This document shows, piece by piece, positions 43,964 through 52,859 of a stretch of DNA of 64,000 nt. Every line of letters starts with the position of its first letter. The first letter of the stretch is position 1. A program made the translations under genes and the position numbers. The stretch covers positions 1 through 64,000 of the forward strand of contig NZ_CP108037.1 of NCBI RefSeq assembly GCF_036170895.1. The letters are read 5' to 3'. Under the pieces are notes generated by a model. It searched no databases. It was not told the origin of the DNA and saw nothing but the letters and a program-made list of their open reading frames with translations. Source of the DNA: Streptomyces erythrochromogenes. GTDB taxonomy: Bacteria; Actinomycetota; Actinomycetes; Streptomycetales; Streptomycetaceae.

Positions 43964-44698
43964 TTACGGGGCGGGCTCGTAGACCACGGTGGTGGTCGAG
44001 CAGTCCTCGGCAAGTCCGAGGAGGGCCTGGCGCTCGGAGTCGTCGACGGCCAGGTCCCATCGGAGCTTCGTCCCTACCCAAGTGGCCGCATAGGTGCAGT
44101 GGTAGGAACCCTCCGAGGGCAGCCACTCCGCGGGGTCCTTGTCCGCCTTCGAACGGTTCGAGGCAGCGGAGACCGCGATCAGCGTGTCAGGCGACGTCTG
44201 GTCGTTCGCGTACGCCTCCCGCCGGGCCGCGCTCCAAGGCGTCCGCTCGGAGTCGTAGACCTCGGCGAGCGGCACGAAGTGGTCGACGTCGAGCCGGGCC
44301 GCGTCGATGACCATCACGCCGTCGTAGGCGCTGCGCCAGCTTCCGTCCGTAAGCTTGCAGCCGGCCGCGACCTGCGGCGCCCCCACCGCCTCCGCCAGGA
44401 TCACCTCCTTGCGGGTGTCACAGCCGTCCCCCGAGTTCAGGCCCCTGTTCCAGTGCTTGTACAAGTCCCGCCTGTAGCCAGCCCGGTGCTCCTCCGCGAC
44501 CGGGAGCCGGTCGATGGCCTCGAACAGCGGCACAGGCGCACGCACCGCGGCGGCGCCAGCAGGGCCGACCGCGGTCTCGGTGACGGCCGATCCTTCCTTC
44601 GCCGTCGCGGCGGCGGTGGCCGGGACTGCGGGTGCGAGGAGGGGCAGGGCTGTGAAAGCGAGCGCGGGCAGGCCGTGCCGCATCAGGTTCTTGATCAT
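43964..44698 (-). CDS. Secreted HNH endonuclease
   Basis: A 244-aa protein with a signal peptide (basic start, hydrophobic stretch, cleavage near AVPATAAA at about residue 25-31). The nuclease domain has HWNRGLNSGDGCDTRKEV, the HNH core LDVDHFVPLAEVYDSE, and the downstream motif NRSKADKDPAEWLP; cysteines CDT, CKL, CTY and CST may form disulfides. These actinomycete proteins (DUF1524-related) are predicted to cut extracellular DNA, perhaps for nutrient use or competition. One intact and two broken copies lie within 9 kb. Confidence 0.85.
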   Translation of the reverse strand: MIKNLMRHGLPALAFTALPLLAPAVPATAAATAKEGSAVTETAVGPAGAAAVRAPVPLFEAIDRLPVAEEHRAGYRRDLYKHWNRGLNSGDGCDTRKEVILAEAVGAPQVAAGCKLTDGSWRSAYDGVMVIDAARLDVDHFVPLAEVYDSERTPWSAARREAYANDQTSPDTLIAVSAASNRSKADKDPAEWLPSEGSYHCTYAATWVGTKLRWDLAVDDSERQALLGLAEDCSTTTVVYEPAP

Positions 44699-44789
44699 GT
44701 TCCGGGTTGTAGCCGGGTCCGGGTCGGCCGGGGAAGGTGGAGTCGGGACGACTCACCCGGCTGGGTGGCCGAATTCACCGGAGAAACGA

Positions 44790-46766
44790 TCACGGCCCCG
44801 GAGCGGGCCGCCCGGATGCCAGAGCCCGGGTGCGCGCCTGGAGGTAGGCGGTCCAGTCGGCGCCGGCCCTGTGCCGCCACTGCAGAGCGGTGATGACGTG
44901 GAGGCCGAGGAGCGGGGCCAGGACCGCGGGTGGCATGTCCTGGGCGAGCTGGACCAGGGCGGTCGCGCGGGCCGGGCGGACCGGGATGCCGTGTTCGGCC
45001 AGGGCGCGGGCGAGCGGCCCGGTGGACTGGTGCGTGCCCGGCCGGACGCCGGGGAAGAGCCACGGGCCGGGCCTGTTCCCCTTCCAGCCGCGGCGGGGCT
45101 CGGCGGCCAGCTGCGTCAGAACGGCCGCGAGCGGGAGGGGAAGGCGCATGGGGGTGTCGTCGAGGCGGAGGGTGGGATGGCCGTCGCGTGTTCCGAGGTG
45201 CCCGGTGGTGAGGGTGACGATGCGGGTGAGGTGCTGGCCGAACAGCAGGAGAAGAGCGCCGGCCGCCCGTACGTCGAGGGGCAGGAATTCGTCGTGGAGA
45301 CAGCGCTGCAGCAGATCCCAGTGGACGTCCGCGTCGAGGCCCTCCGGTTCGGCCTTGCCCCGGTGCGGGACCAGCAGCTCCCGGCTGCGGCCGTGCCGGG
45401 CGGTCCACACGAGGAAGTCCCGCAGCTCGTAGCGGGTGCTGGGGCCTGTGGCGAGCCACCGGTCGACGTGCTGCTGCGTGGCGTCGGACAAGCCCAGGCC
45501 CAAACTCGCGAGATGGGTCAGAAACGCGACGGCGCAGTTGACGCGGGTGTACGCCCACCGGGCACGGCCGCCCGTACTGGCCGCGCGGGCGGCGCGGCGG
45601 CGGGCACGGGGCAGCACCGACCAGCGGACGTACGGCTTCAGGAGCTCCGTGTACTGGGAATGCCGGACCAGGGTGCGGGTGAGGTGGCGTTCGATGGCTG
45701 CCAGGTGCTCATCACGGGCGGGCAGTGTGCCGAAGGCGACCAGCACCGCGCGCAGGTGGTCCGCGCACTGCGCGGCCCCGCGGTCGGAGGCGGCGATCGT
45801 GTCGAGGTCGGCGTGGGTGGGCAGCCGGCCAGAGGCCGCGATCCTGCTCAACATCCGGGCCGACGCCGAGTTCCGCAGCCAGACCAGAACGGTCCGCGGG
45901 TGCTCGGCCGCGACCAGGGCCGTACGCAGGGGGAGGAGCTGGACGGCCGCTTCGGGGGCAAGGTCGTGGAAGAGGGCCTCCAGACGGTCCTCGACCGCGC
46001 AGCGGTCGCACGCGTCCCCGGTGACGGGGCTGCTGGGGCCTGCACAGCGGGGGCACACGTACGGGTCCGGGTGTCCGGCGCAGGGACCACAGGCCCGCTG
46101 CCCGTCGACGCGGGCGATCAGGACCTTCACCGTCGAGCAGGAGGGACACCGGCCGGGCTCGCGGCGGGCCAGCGCGTAGCAGGTTTTGCAGACCGGGCCG
46201 AGCGGCCAGCGGGCACAGACCGGCGAGCTCTTCCCGCACACGGCACAGGGGGCGAGCGGACGGGGCCGGCAGGTGGAGCAGAAGTCCGAGTGACTGGGCC
46301 GGCCGCAGCCGGTGCAGCAACGCGTCGGGGTCCGAGCCTGCTGGCGGCAGGGTGTACACGTGTCACCGACCGGCCGGGGCCTGGTCCGTGAACAGCTGGT
46401 GCAGGTACCAACGTTGGATTGGGCTGCGAGGGCTCCCTCACAGCCGCGGCACACCCGGCCGCCGGGCACCAGGCTGCGCAGCCGGCGGATCCGTCCGCAG
46501 CGGAGGCAGGCCGGAACCCTGACGCCCTCGACACCGCGTCCCTGCAGCTCGGCGATCAGGCTTTGCACGGCGGGCGGCGCGAGGGAGGAACCGCTGACGA
46601 GGGCGTCGGGATGCTCAGCGAGGTGCGCGCGGACCCGTCCACGGGCGGAGGGAGTCATGGCGGCCACCATCCCCGCGGCGGCCTCGCGTCGGAGATCCGG
46701 GAGGAACGCGGTGAGCATGCCGGCCAGTTCGTGCCAGGTCTGCGGGACCTGGGGTCCGGCGGTCAC
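44790..46766 (-). CDS. Zinc-ribbon-rich integrase-like protein
   Basis: A 658-aa protein. Residues about 85-290 hold some ten CxxC pairs (CLRCGR, CRGC, CTSCSR, CTPC, CTGCGR, CAVCGK, CPSC, CPRC), enough for several zinc ribbons. The C-terminal 300 residues resemble a tyrosine recombinase fold, but the expected HxxR is absent and the terminal box reads LLGLHVITALQW, with Trp in place of the catalytic Tyr. It is likely a DNA-binding partner rather than a cutter. GTG 46766 overlaps the XRE gene stop (GTGA). It is the third gene of a recombinase operon. Confidence 0.7.
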   Translation of the reverse strand: MTAGPQVPQTWHELAGMLTAFLPDLRREAAAGMVAAMTPSARGRVRAHLAEHPDALVSGSSLAPPAVQSLIAELQGRGVEGVRVPACLRCGRIRRLRSLVPGGRVCRGCEGALAAQSNVGTCTSCSRTRPRPVGDTCTPCRQQARTPTRCCTGCGRPSHSDFCSTCRPRPLAPCAVCGKSSPVCARWPLGPVCKTCYALARREPGRCPSCSTVKVLIARVDGQRACGPCAGHPDPYVCPRCAGPSSPVTGDACDRCAVEDRLEALFHDLAPEAAVQLLPLRTALVAAEHPRTVLVWLRNSASARMLSRIAASGRLPTHADLDTIAASDRGAAQCADHLRAVLVAFGTLPARDEHLAAIERHLTRTLVRHSQYTELLKPYVRWSVLPRARRRAARAASTGGRARWAYTRVNCAVAFLTHLASLGLGLSDATQQHVDRWLATGPSTRYELRDFLVWTARHGRSRELLVPHRGKAEPEGLDADVHWDLLQRCLHDEFLPLDVRAAGALLLLFGQHLTRIVTLTTGHLGTRDGHPTLRLDDTPMRLPLPLAAVLTQLAAEPRRGWKGNRPGPWLFPGVRPGTHQSTGPLARALAEHGIPVRPARATALVQLAQDMPPAVLAPLLGLHVITALQWRHRAGADWTAYLQARTRALASGRPAPGP

Positions 46767-47095
46767 AGGCCCTCGGGGCGGCGGATCTGCGTCCGCCGCG
46801 CAGGCGGCGCGGCCGCGCGGGTCAGCGTCTCGCCGGACGCGGCCGGCTTGACGACCTGCGTGCGGACCTCGACCACCTCGATCAGATCGGCCGGCGTGCA
46901 CTGCAGGATCCCGCACAGCGCGGCCAGTGTGTCCATTGACAGACGCTGCGGCTCCTGCGTCACCAGCCGGTACACCTGCTCGCGGGAGAGATGAATCCCG
47001 TACTCGGCCAGCTTCGGCACCAGGTCGGTGGTCTGGAACATGTCCCGAGCAGCCATCAGACGCCGCAGATTCCATCGGAACCCCATCCGCTTCAT
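46763..47095 (-). CDS. XRE-family regulator of the recombinase operon
   Basis: A 110-aa protein with a helix-turn-helix (LVPKLAEYGIHLSREQVYRL, about residues 26-45) and the continuation LSMDTLAALCGILQCTPADL typical of small XRE proteins. The ATG at 47095 shares its A with the TGA of the upstream recombinase (TGATG), and its TGA overlaps the next GTG, so all three genes are coupled. It probably controls expression of the recombinase trio or directs it to DNA. Confidence 0.8.
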   Translation of the reverse strand: MKRMGFRWNLRRLMAARDMFQTTDLVPKLAEYGIHLSREQVYRLVTQEPQRLSMDTLAALCGILQCTPADLIEVVEVRTQVVKPAASGETLTRAAAPPARRTQIRRPEGL

Positions 47096-48237
47096 CACCG
47101 TGCACTGCTCCCCTTCCGCGCAGCAGCGCGCTCCGCTCGCCGTCGCAGCGAGTCCTCCAGCAGACGGTTGCGGTACTCGTCCCCCACCCACGTGTACAGA
47201 GCCGTCGTCGACGCGTACTGGTGGCCGACCTGGTCCTGCACGAAGCGCTCCGGGTACCCGAACTCGATCAGGTGCGTGATGTAGGTGTGCCGCAGGCAGT
47301 GCAGTTCGAGCTCTGCCGGCAGCGCGGCCAGGCTCCGGACCAGCGAGAAGACTTCGTCCAGGCGCCGCAGGCTGATTCGGCCGCAGCGTTCGGTCACCCA
47401 CAGCGCGGGGTGCCCGCCCACTTCGAACCGGGGCCGGACCTCGACCGTCCACTCCTCCAGAAGCGGTACGACCCAGTCCATCTCCGGGACGGTCAGGACC
47501 GTGCGGCGTTTGGGCGGGCTGCCCCGCGAGGCCTTCCCGTAGCGGACCTCAAGCGCGCCGAACCGGCCGTACGACTTCGCCCGCGGGTTGTGCCGCAGAT
47601 CGTGCAGGTCCAGCATCGCGCTCTCGCGCCTACGGGTCCCGTAGGCGTAGACAGCCTTCAGCAGCACCGCGTCCCGCCACGCCGACAGCACCCCCTTGCG
47701 GCCCCGCCGCCGGATGTCCTCCACACGCGCGTCGGCCGCATCGAAGAAGGCCTGGAGCTCGTCGTAGGTCAGCGCCCGCCGCCCGGGCCGGCCCTCGAAC
47801 TCCGCGACGTGCTCGGCGGTGTTCCAGTCGTGACACACCTGCACCGGGGCCCGGCCGAACTCATCCAGGCACGCGGCCGCCCACCCGTAGCGGGCATCGG
47901 TGACGAACACGCAGAACATGCGCAGGTCGCTCTGCTGGCCGCGCACGGTGGAATGGGCCAACGGGGACCCGCCGGACACCTGCGCGGAGAAGTAGGCCTC
48001 GACGTCCTCCGCAGTCCAGTCCCATGGGTACGTCCCGTTGAACGCAGCGAACCGGCGCACCAGACTCACCCGATCCGCGATCGTCTTCCCCGCCAGGAGA
48101 CGGCTCTGCTGCTGCCGTGCCCACCCGGTCAGCATCGCCTCGAACATCGCCGGCGCCGGATCCAGCGCCCGGACGTTGCCCGGCACCACCAGGCGCACCA
48201 CGCCCGGAACATCGACCCCATCCACGCCTTCTCCCAC
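47095..48237 (-). CDS. Tyrosine recombinase
   Basis: A 380-aa protein. The SAM-like domain is about residues 25-130; the catalytic domain has YGTRRRESAML (Arg I), HCLRHTYITHL (HxxR), and VGHQYASTTALYTWV (His and nucleophile Tyr), so all key residues are present. The start (GTG 48237) is uncertain. It is the first gene of a three-gene operon with XRE and zinc-ribbon-integrase partners. Its start lies 154 bp from the break in an HNH gene at 48391, which makes it a candidate for having moved this segment. Confidence 0.85.
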   Translation of the reverse strand: MGEGVDGVDVPGVVRLVVPGNVRALDPAPAMFEAMLTGWARQQQSRLLAGKTIADRVSLVRRFAAFNGTYPWDWTAEDVEAYFSAQVSGGSPLAHSTVRGQQSDLRMFCVFVTDARYGWAAACLDEFGRAPVQVCHDWNTAEHVAEFEGRPGRRALTYDELQAFFDAADARVEDIRRRGRKGVLSAWRDAVLLKAVYAYGTRRRESAMLDLHDLRHNPRAKSYGRFGALEVRYGKASRGSPPKRRTVLTVPEMDWVVPLLEEWTVEVRPRFEVGGHPALWVTERCGRISLRRLDEVFSLVRSLAALPAELELHCLRHTYITHLIEFGYPERFVQDQVGHQYASTTALYTWVGDEYRNRLLEDSLRRRAERAAARKGSSAR

Positions 48238-48390
48238 GGTTGCATCCGGTGCAACATCGTGGCGTCGAAGCGGAATCGCCCGAGGCCGAAGGCCGCATCG
48301 TCACCGGAACGAGCGACAGAGCACACCTTCTCGACCAGGACCGGGAGCGTCACCGGACACAGCGGAATGATGCAGCTGCTGCAACTCCGC

Positions 48391-48804
48391 CTACTTGGAA
48401 TCCCAGGCCTCGGCGAGCGGAACCATGTGGTCGATGTCGAGCGCACCGGCTGGGGTGACCTCCCGCTCGTCGTAGTACGACCACCACACGCCGCCCGTCA
48501 GGGTGCAGCCCGGGCCGATCTCCGGGTACACGATCGCCTCGGCCAGGAGGACCTCGGCGCGGGTGTTGCAGCCGTCGGCCGGAACGTCGCCGGCGTTCCA
48601 GTGCCGGAAGGAGGTGCGCTGGTAGCCGGTCCGGTCCTCCACCGCGAGCGGGAGCGCGGAGACGGCCACCCCGATCGGCAAGACCTGCGGCACAACTGCG
48701 GCCGGAGCGGCCGGGGGTCCGCTCGCCTGGGCGGCGGCCGGGAGGGAAAGAGTCATTGCGAGGGCAGCGGCTGCCGCAGCAGCGGACCGCTTCATGATCA
48801 TCAT
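48391..48804 (-). pseudogene. 5' fragment of a secreted HNH endonuclease gene
   Basis: A 137-codon frame with a signal peptide (MKRSAAAAAAALAMTLSLPA after a short lead), RHWNAGDVPADGCNTRAEVL, and the HNH core ALDIDHMVPLAEAWDSK, where it stops at TAG. Family members continue with GASAW and the C-terminal half, which is exactly what the fragment at 39879-40160 provides. This copy therefore lacks about 90 C-terminal residues. Confidence 0.75.
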
Positions 48805-49056
48805 GGGCCGGTTCTACCGGCCCGCTCGACGTCAGCGACAGGCCCTGCGGACCGGTTCACCCGCCCGCGCACGGCAGTTCACCGGCGAAACGCCACTGCA
48901 TACCCGCAGTGCAGCAGTGCGGGCCGCCGCCCGGTCGGGGCGACGGCCCGTGCTCGCGGCCGGTCAGCGGCGGTGACCGCCTGGTCCGGCTACGGGTGGT
49001 GGGTCATGTCGCGCAGGCTCTCCGGCATGGGTGCCCGGCCTGCGCGCGGCAGGGGG

Positions 49057-49527
49057 TTAGCGGTGGCGGCCCCAGGTTTCGGTGTCGACGGTGCGGCCGC
49101 GGTCGTCGCGGAGGGTGGCGGTGTCGGAGCGGTTGTCCCAGACGTAGTCGCGGCGGTCCTGGAAGAGGTCGGTGCGGGTGTCGCGGCCGTTGCCGGTGTG
49201 GATACGGATGGTGTCGCGGCCGCCGATGCGGACGTTGTCGAAGCGGTAGCGGTTGCCGTCGCCGTCGCGCAGCGTCCAGCCGCGGAGGTTGATCGGGTTG
49301 CGGGTGGTGTTGCGGATCTCCACCCACTCGGCGTTCAGGGAGCGGTTGGAGCGGTCGTCGCGTCCGGGGCTGTCGGCCTGGACCCGGCTGATCTCCACCC
49401 GCGGCCGCTGCTGGTGGTGGCGGTCGCCGTCATGCGCGGCCGCCGGCAGTGCGGCGGCCGAGACGATCGCCCCGGCCGCCAGGACGGTGGCGGCGATACG
49501 GCGTACGGAGGAAGAAGCAGAAGACAT
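49057..49527 (-). CDS. Secreted lamin-tail-domain protein
   Basis: A 156-aa protein. The signal peptide (residues 1-32, ending LPAAAHA-like at PAAAHDG) is followed by a lamin-tail domain: AEWVEIRNTTRNPINLRGWTL, then DGDGNRYRF and WDNRSDTATLRD. Such domains occur in bacterial surface or secreted proteins, often with nucleases, and fold as an immunoglobulin-like sandwich. GAGGGAG stands 8 nt before the ATG. It lies among secreted nuclease genes, but a role with them is inference. Confidence 0.75.
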   Translation of the reverse strand: MSSASSSVRRIAATVLAAGAIVSAAALPAAAHDGDRHHQQRPRVEISRVQADSPGRDDRSNRSLNAEWVEIRNTTRNPINLRGWTLRDGDGNRYRFDNVRIGGRDTIRIHTGNGRDTRTDLFQDRRDYVWDNRSDTATLRDDRGRTVDTETWGRHR

Positions 49528-50797
49528 GGGTGGCGCTCCCTCAAGAACAGCGCTCCACCAGCCGAAACAGGTCGGTGGAGGCCTTTGGGTGTCGGCCCGG
49601 TTGAGCCGAGGGCCACACTCTCGACCCGACACGGCCCCCGCCGCATCCCCCGCCGACGCCGGTTACCGGACACGGACATATCCGTCACAGTCGACTGGAC
49701 ACTGCACTCTTTTCGCCCGAACGTGACCCTGACATTCACTGACTGCTACACCCATCCGCACCGGAAGCCGCAACTCCGGTTCCCGTGCTCCGGCGCACCA
49801 CCAGGCGCACTCCTTCGCCGCCTCACCCGGCCGGATCAGCGGATCAAGTAACAGCCGTTCTGCGGGATTCTTCGCACGCGCTGCTGGAATTCGCACACAC
49901 TCGCGCCTCCATGCGGGCCGGTGACGGCCGGGGAAAGGGCGGGACGGGACGCGATCCTGCTCGGCGGGGTGGTGCGTACCGGCGGCGGTCAACTCGGCGG
50001 GACCTTCGCCGAATCGCGGCACGTCCGCCGCACCCACATTTAGGCGCAGCCACTGAAACCGGAGCGGGCGGCGGAAGACGCCTCCGTGGTCGACGGCGCG
50101 GTAGGCGCTGACCACGGCGACCAGAACGGAGCCTCGCCACCGTGCACGGATGGGCTTCGGCAGCTGCGAGGGCCGGTCCGCGGCTGCGGGCTCGGCGACC
50201 TCGACCTCTTGCTCCTGTTCCTGCCCGAAGTGGCGTAGCAGGCCTTGGTCGCGGCAGGAGTCGGCGGCCTCGGGGAGCAAGCTGCAGGGCAACCGTCGGG
50301 CGGCCCGGGCCACGGGGAGGGGTGGGCGGTGTCGTCCGGCGCGAACGGCGGTGCACCACAGCGAGACCTGCCCGCGCCGGTCGATACCGACCAGAGCGGG
50401 GGTCTGGGGGCTGGCGAAGGCCCCCAGCACCCACCGGTCCTGCCGTAGTCCTTGACTCGGGCCCCGGTTCACGTCCGGAGAGACTCGACCACCCGAGCCA
50501 CCTGCGGGCGCGGTACACCGAAGCCGGTCGACAGGTGATCTCCTCGACGCTGCCCTTGCCCGGCCTCGCGGGACCTTCCGCCACCCCGCCGGGTGAGATT
50601 CGGGCTGCAGGCTGCCTCTCCCGCTCGGCTGCGCTACGGTGCGGACGGCTGGACGCGCACGCCAACCGCCGCAGACTCCGACGCCCACGTCGTCGGGGTC
50701 AGCGATCGGCCAAGGACCTCTGGGGCCCGCGAAGTCCGTAACGATGTCTTCCGTCGGCGGGCGACGTGGGCAGGCCTGCCGGATCCGGAGAACACTC
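49528..50797. other. 1.27-kb stretch with no secure gene
   Basis: No convincing complete gene. A minus-strand frame between about 50040 and 50480 has good third-position GC bias and reads like protein (QDRWVLGAFASPQTPALVGI, EQEQEVEVAEP), but it lacks a supported start, and its coding bias fades toward 49,900. It may be a decayed gene of unknown family. Confidence 0.35.
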
Positions 50798-51754
50798 GTG
50801 CCCCGCAACCAGAACACCGCTGCGCAGCGCGCACGCGCGGCTCAGCGCAAGACAGGCGGGAAGTACACCGCACTGCTCCGCGAAGCCACCACCGACGGAC
50901 CGCCGAAGGCCTTCCCGTTCCGCAGTCTCCTGGCCGAGTGCTCCACGTTGCCGGAGGTCCACGTCGACTGGGGGTACAACGACCCCGAGGACGACGGCTC
51001 CTTCCCCGGCCCCGTGATGTTCGAGTCCGCCCTGCTCGGCGGGCCCGTCCCCTGCGGCACGGTCCTGGCGCTCGCCGGCGCACTGTCCGGCCTGGAACTG
51101 CGGGGGGACGTGCACGTGGAGTCCAACGACCCCCTTGCGGAAGCGATCGTGTCCTGCGCCGGCCGTCGCTTCCGACTGGTGCTGAACCAGGACCTGCTCT
51201 ACGAGCTGTGCCAGGGCTCCGGCTGCCCCCGCCGGCCGATCGACGACTTCCGCATCCCGTACTGCACCGGCCACCTTCCTGAGTGCCCACCGGAGAAGCT
51301 GATCGACATGGCCGAGAAATGGGGCGACGACGTCCGTGATGCCTTCGAGGACCGCCCGGGGGAGGCACAGGCGGGGCCGCAGGGCGACTACCTTGTCCGG
51401 GCCGCAGTCGGCCAAGGGGCCTCCACGAAGGTCGCGGCCGCACTCATCCGCTACTGCTTCACGGACGCGGAACTGATCGATGACGTGCACCGCTGCGACG
51501 AGGAGGCCATGGCTGTGCGTCACGGCATCGACCGCGAGGGACTGCGCCTGACCACGGTGGCGAACAAGGAGGGCTACCGCATCCGCTCATCGGTCGATGA
51601 CTCATGCGTCGTCTGCGGAAACGCGCTGACCCGCGGTCTGAACGTCTGGCCCGTCCCCCCGCAGTTCTGCTCCGAAGGCTGCGCTCCGCCACGGCCACCC
51701 GCATGGGAGTCCCACCCCGACCCGTGGGTGACAAAGACGAACCCGATCGTCTGA
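50798..51754 (+). CDS. Hypothetical protein with C-terminal zinc ribbon
   Basis: A 318-aa protein. The basic N-terminus (AAQRARAAQRKTGGKYTALL) resembles the short leader found in many Streptomyces hypothetical proteins. A long alpha/beta region follows with CQGSGCPRR at about 143, and a terminal zinc site CVVCGNAL...CSEGC near residues 270-300. GTG 50798 has GGAGAA upstream. Family not recognised. It converges on the serine recombinase across a strong terminator. Confidence 0.6.
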   Translation: MPRNQNTAAQRARAAQRKTGGKYTALLREATTDGPPKAFPFRSLLAECSTLPEVHVDWGYNDPEDDGSFPGPVMFESALLGGPVPCGTVLALAGALSGLELRGDVHVESNDPLAEAIVSCAGRRFRLVLNQDLLYELCQGSGCPRRPIDDFRIPYCTGHLPECPPEKLIDMAEKWGDDVRDAFEDRPGEAQAGPQGDYLVRAAVGQGASTKVAAALIRYCFTDAELIDDVHRCDEEAMAVRHGIDREGLRLTTVANKEGYRIRSSVDDSCVVCGNALTRGLNVWPVPPQFCSEGCAPPRPPAWESHPDPWVTKTNPIV

Positions 51755-51764
51755 ACCACACGTG

Positions 51765-51799
51765 AGCCCCTGTTGGGGCCATTGGACCCAACAGGGGCT
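51765..51799. terminator. Bidirectional terminator between convergent genes
   Basis: AGCCCCTGTTGGG (51765-51777) pairs perfectly with 51787-51799 around a 9-nt loop. It fills the 65-bp gap between the stop codons at 51754 and 51820, so it should end transcription in both directions. Confidence 0.8.
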
Positions 51800-51819
51800 G
51801 ACGCGGCCTGGAGGCCGGC

Positions 51820-52719
51820 CTACGGCACGGTCGGCTGCGTCGACATCTCGGCATCGGCGGCCATCTGGTCGTCGTGGTCCCGGAGCATCCGCAGGACGGT
51901 CGCCGGACTGGGGTGCTGCCCCTTCTTCTTACCCCTGGTGATGACGAGCCGAGGAGCGATCTCCCGCAGGCTCAGCTTCTCGGCGTCCCGCAGATGCAGG
52001 GCCATGGCGAGCATCGTGGGGTCGGACACCTTCGCACCGCCGATCGCCTTGCCCCGCCGACGGGCCGACTCCTGGCCGTCCAACGTCTTCTCCCGGATGT
52101 ACTCGCGCTCCATGCCGGACAGCGCGGCCAACACCGCAAACACCGGGCCGTGCGGATCGTGGGAGCCCTGCAGCTCGCCGGTCAAGAACTCCAGCTCTAC
52201 GTCGTGCTCCCGTAGCCGCACGGCCAGTGTCACCAGGTCGTGCCCGCGGCCGAGCCGCTTGTGCTCATGGATGACGAGGGTGACGCGGACCCCGGCGACG
52301 CGGAGCTCGCACGCGAGGGTGATGGCCTTCTCCAGCTCCGGGCGGTCCTTCACGCGGGTGCTGATCTTCTCGGAGAACACCCGGGTGATCCCGGCCTCGG
52401 AGAACGCGTCGAGCTGGGTGTCCAGCGACTGGCGGGCAGTCGAGGCCCGGGCGTACGCGATACGGACATGCCCGTTCGGCCCGCTCGCGGCCGTGGCGGC
52501 GGGGCGTGGGAGCTCCTCCCACTTTGCCCCCGGCCTGCGGACGGCGGGCGTCGGGATGCTCAGCTCCGCCTTGAGGCTCGGCACGAGCCGGAAGCGGGCC
52601 GTGTGGTACTGCACGGCCACCTTCCCCGCTGTGGTGCGGCAGGGCGATCCCGCCGGGGCGCCGCAGCTGGACATCGGACAGTCGTGTGCTTCCACCAGCT
52701 TGTGAGGGTCGATGTTCAT
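51820..52719 (-). CDS. Serine recombinase (resolvase/invertase family) with zinc-finger N-terminus
   Basis: A 299-aa protein. The N-terminus (about residues 13-40) has CPMSSCGAPAGSPC, a zinc-type motif unusual for this family. The catalytic domain starts at about 85 with VRIAYARASTARQSLDTQL, where Ser of ARAS is the nucleophile, and continues with HEHKRLGRG and GMEREYIREKTLDGQ. A C-terminal HTH lies about 235-285. The ATG at 52719 faces an AT-rich region with repeated GTTTCAY motifs, likely its binding or res site. Confidence 0.85.
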   Translation of the reverse strand: MNIDPHKLVEAHDCPMSSCGAPAGSPCRTTAGKVAVQYHTARFRLVPSLKAELSIPTPAVRRPGAKWEELPRPAATAASGPNGHVRIAYARASTARQSLDTQLDAFSEAGITRVFSEKISTRVKDRPELEKAITLACELRVAGVRVTLVIHEHKRLGRGHDLVTLAVRLREHDVELEFLTGELQGSHDPHGPVFAVLAALSGMEREYIREKTLDGQESARRRGKAIGGAKVSDPTMLAMALHLRDAEKLSLREIAPRLVITRGKKKGQHPSPATVLRMLRDHDDQMAADAEMSTQPTVP

Positions 52720-52727
52720 GACCCCAT

Positions 52728-52842
52728 CGTTTCATGTATGTGTTTCACGAAGCAGCTCAAAAGAAACGACCTATGAAACAGAGTTCTCCCTGATCAACGA
52801 GTTTCGAGACGGGTGTTGCATAAGGGACCACTCATGAAACAG
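52728..52842. promoter_or_regulatory. Repeated GTTTCAY motifs upstream of the serine recombinase
   Basis: The motif appears as CGTTTCATG (52728-52736), TGTTTCACG (52741-52749), CTATGAAACAG (52771-52781, inverted) and TCATGAAACAG (52832-52842, inverted). Two direct copies facing two inverted copies in 115 bp directly before a resolvase-type gene resemble a multi-part res site or an autoregulatory operator. The region is AT-rich for this DNA. Confidence 0.5.
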
Positions 52843-52859
52843 AACCGGGCGAGCCCCGG

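Noticed and set aside
46927..49851. 974-codon plus-strand open frame, the longest in the window
   Set aside because: It runs antisense through the tyrosine recombinase, an HNH fragment and the lamin-tail gene, all of which have clear motifs; no motif appears in this frame.
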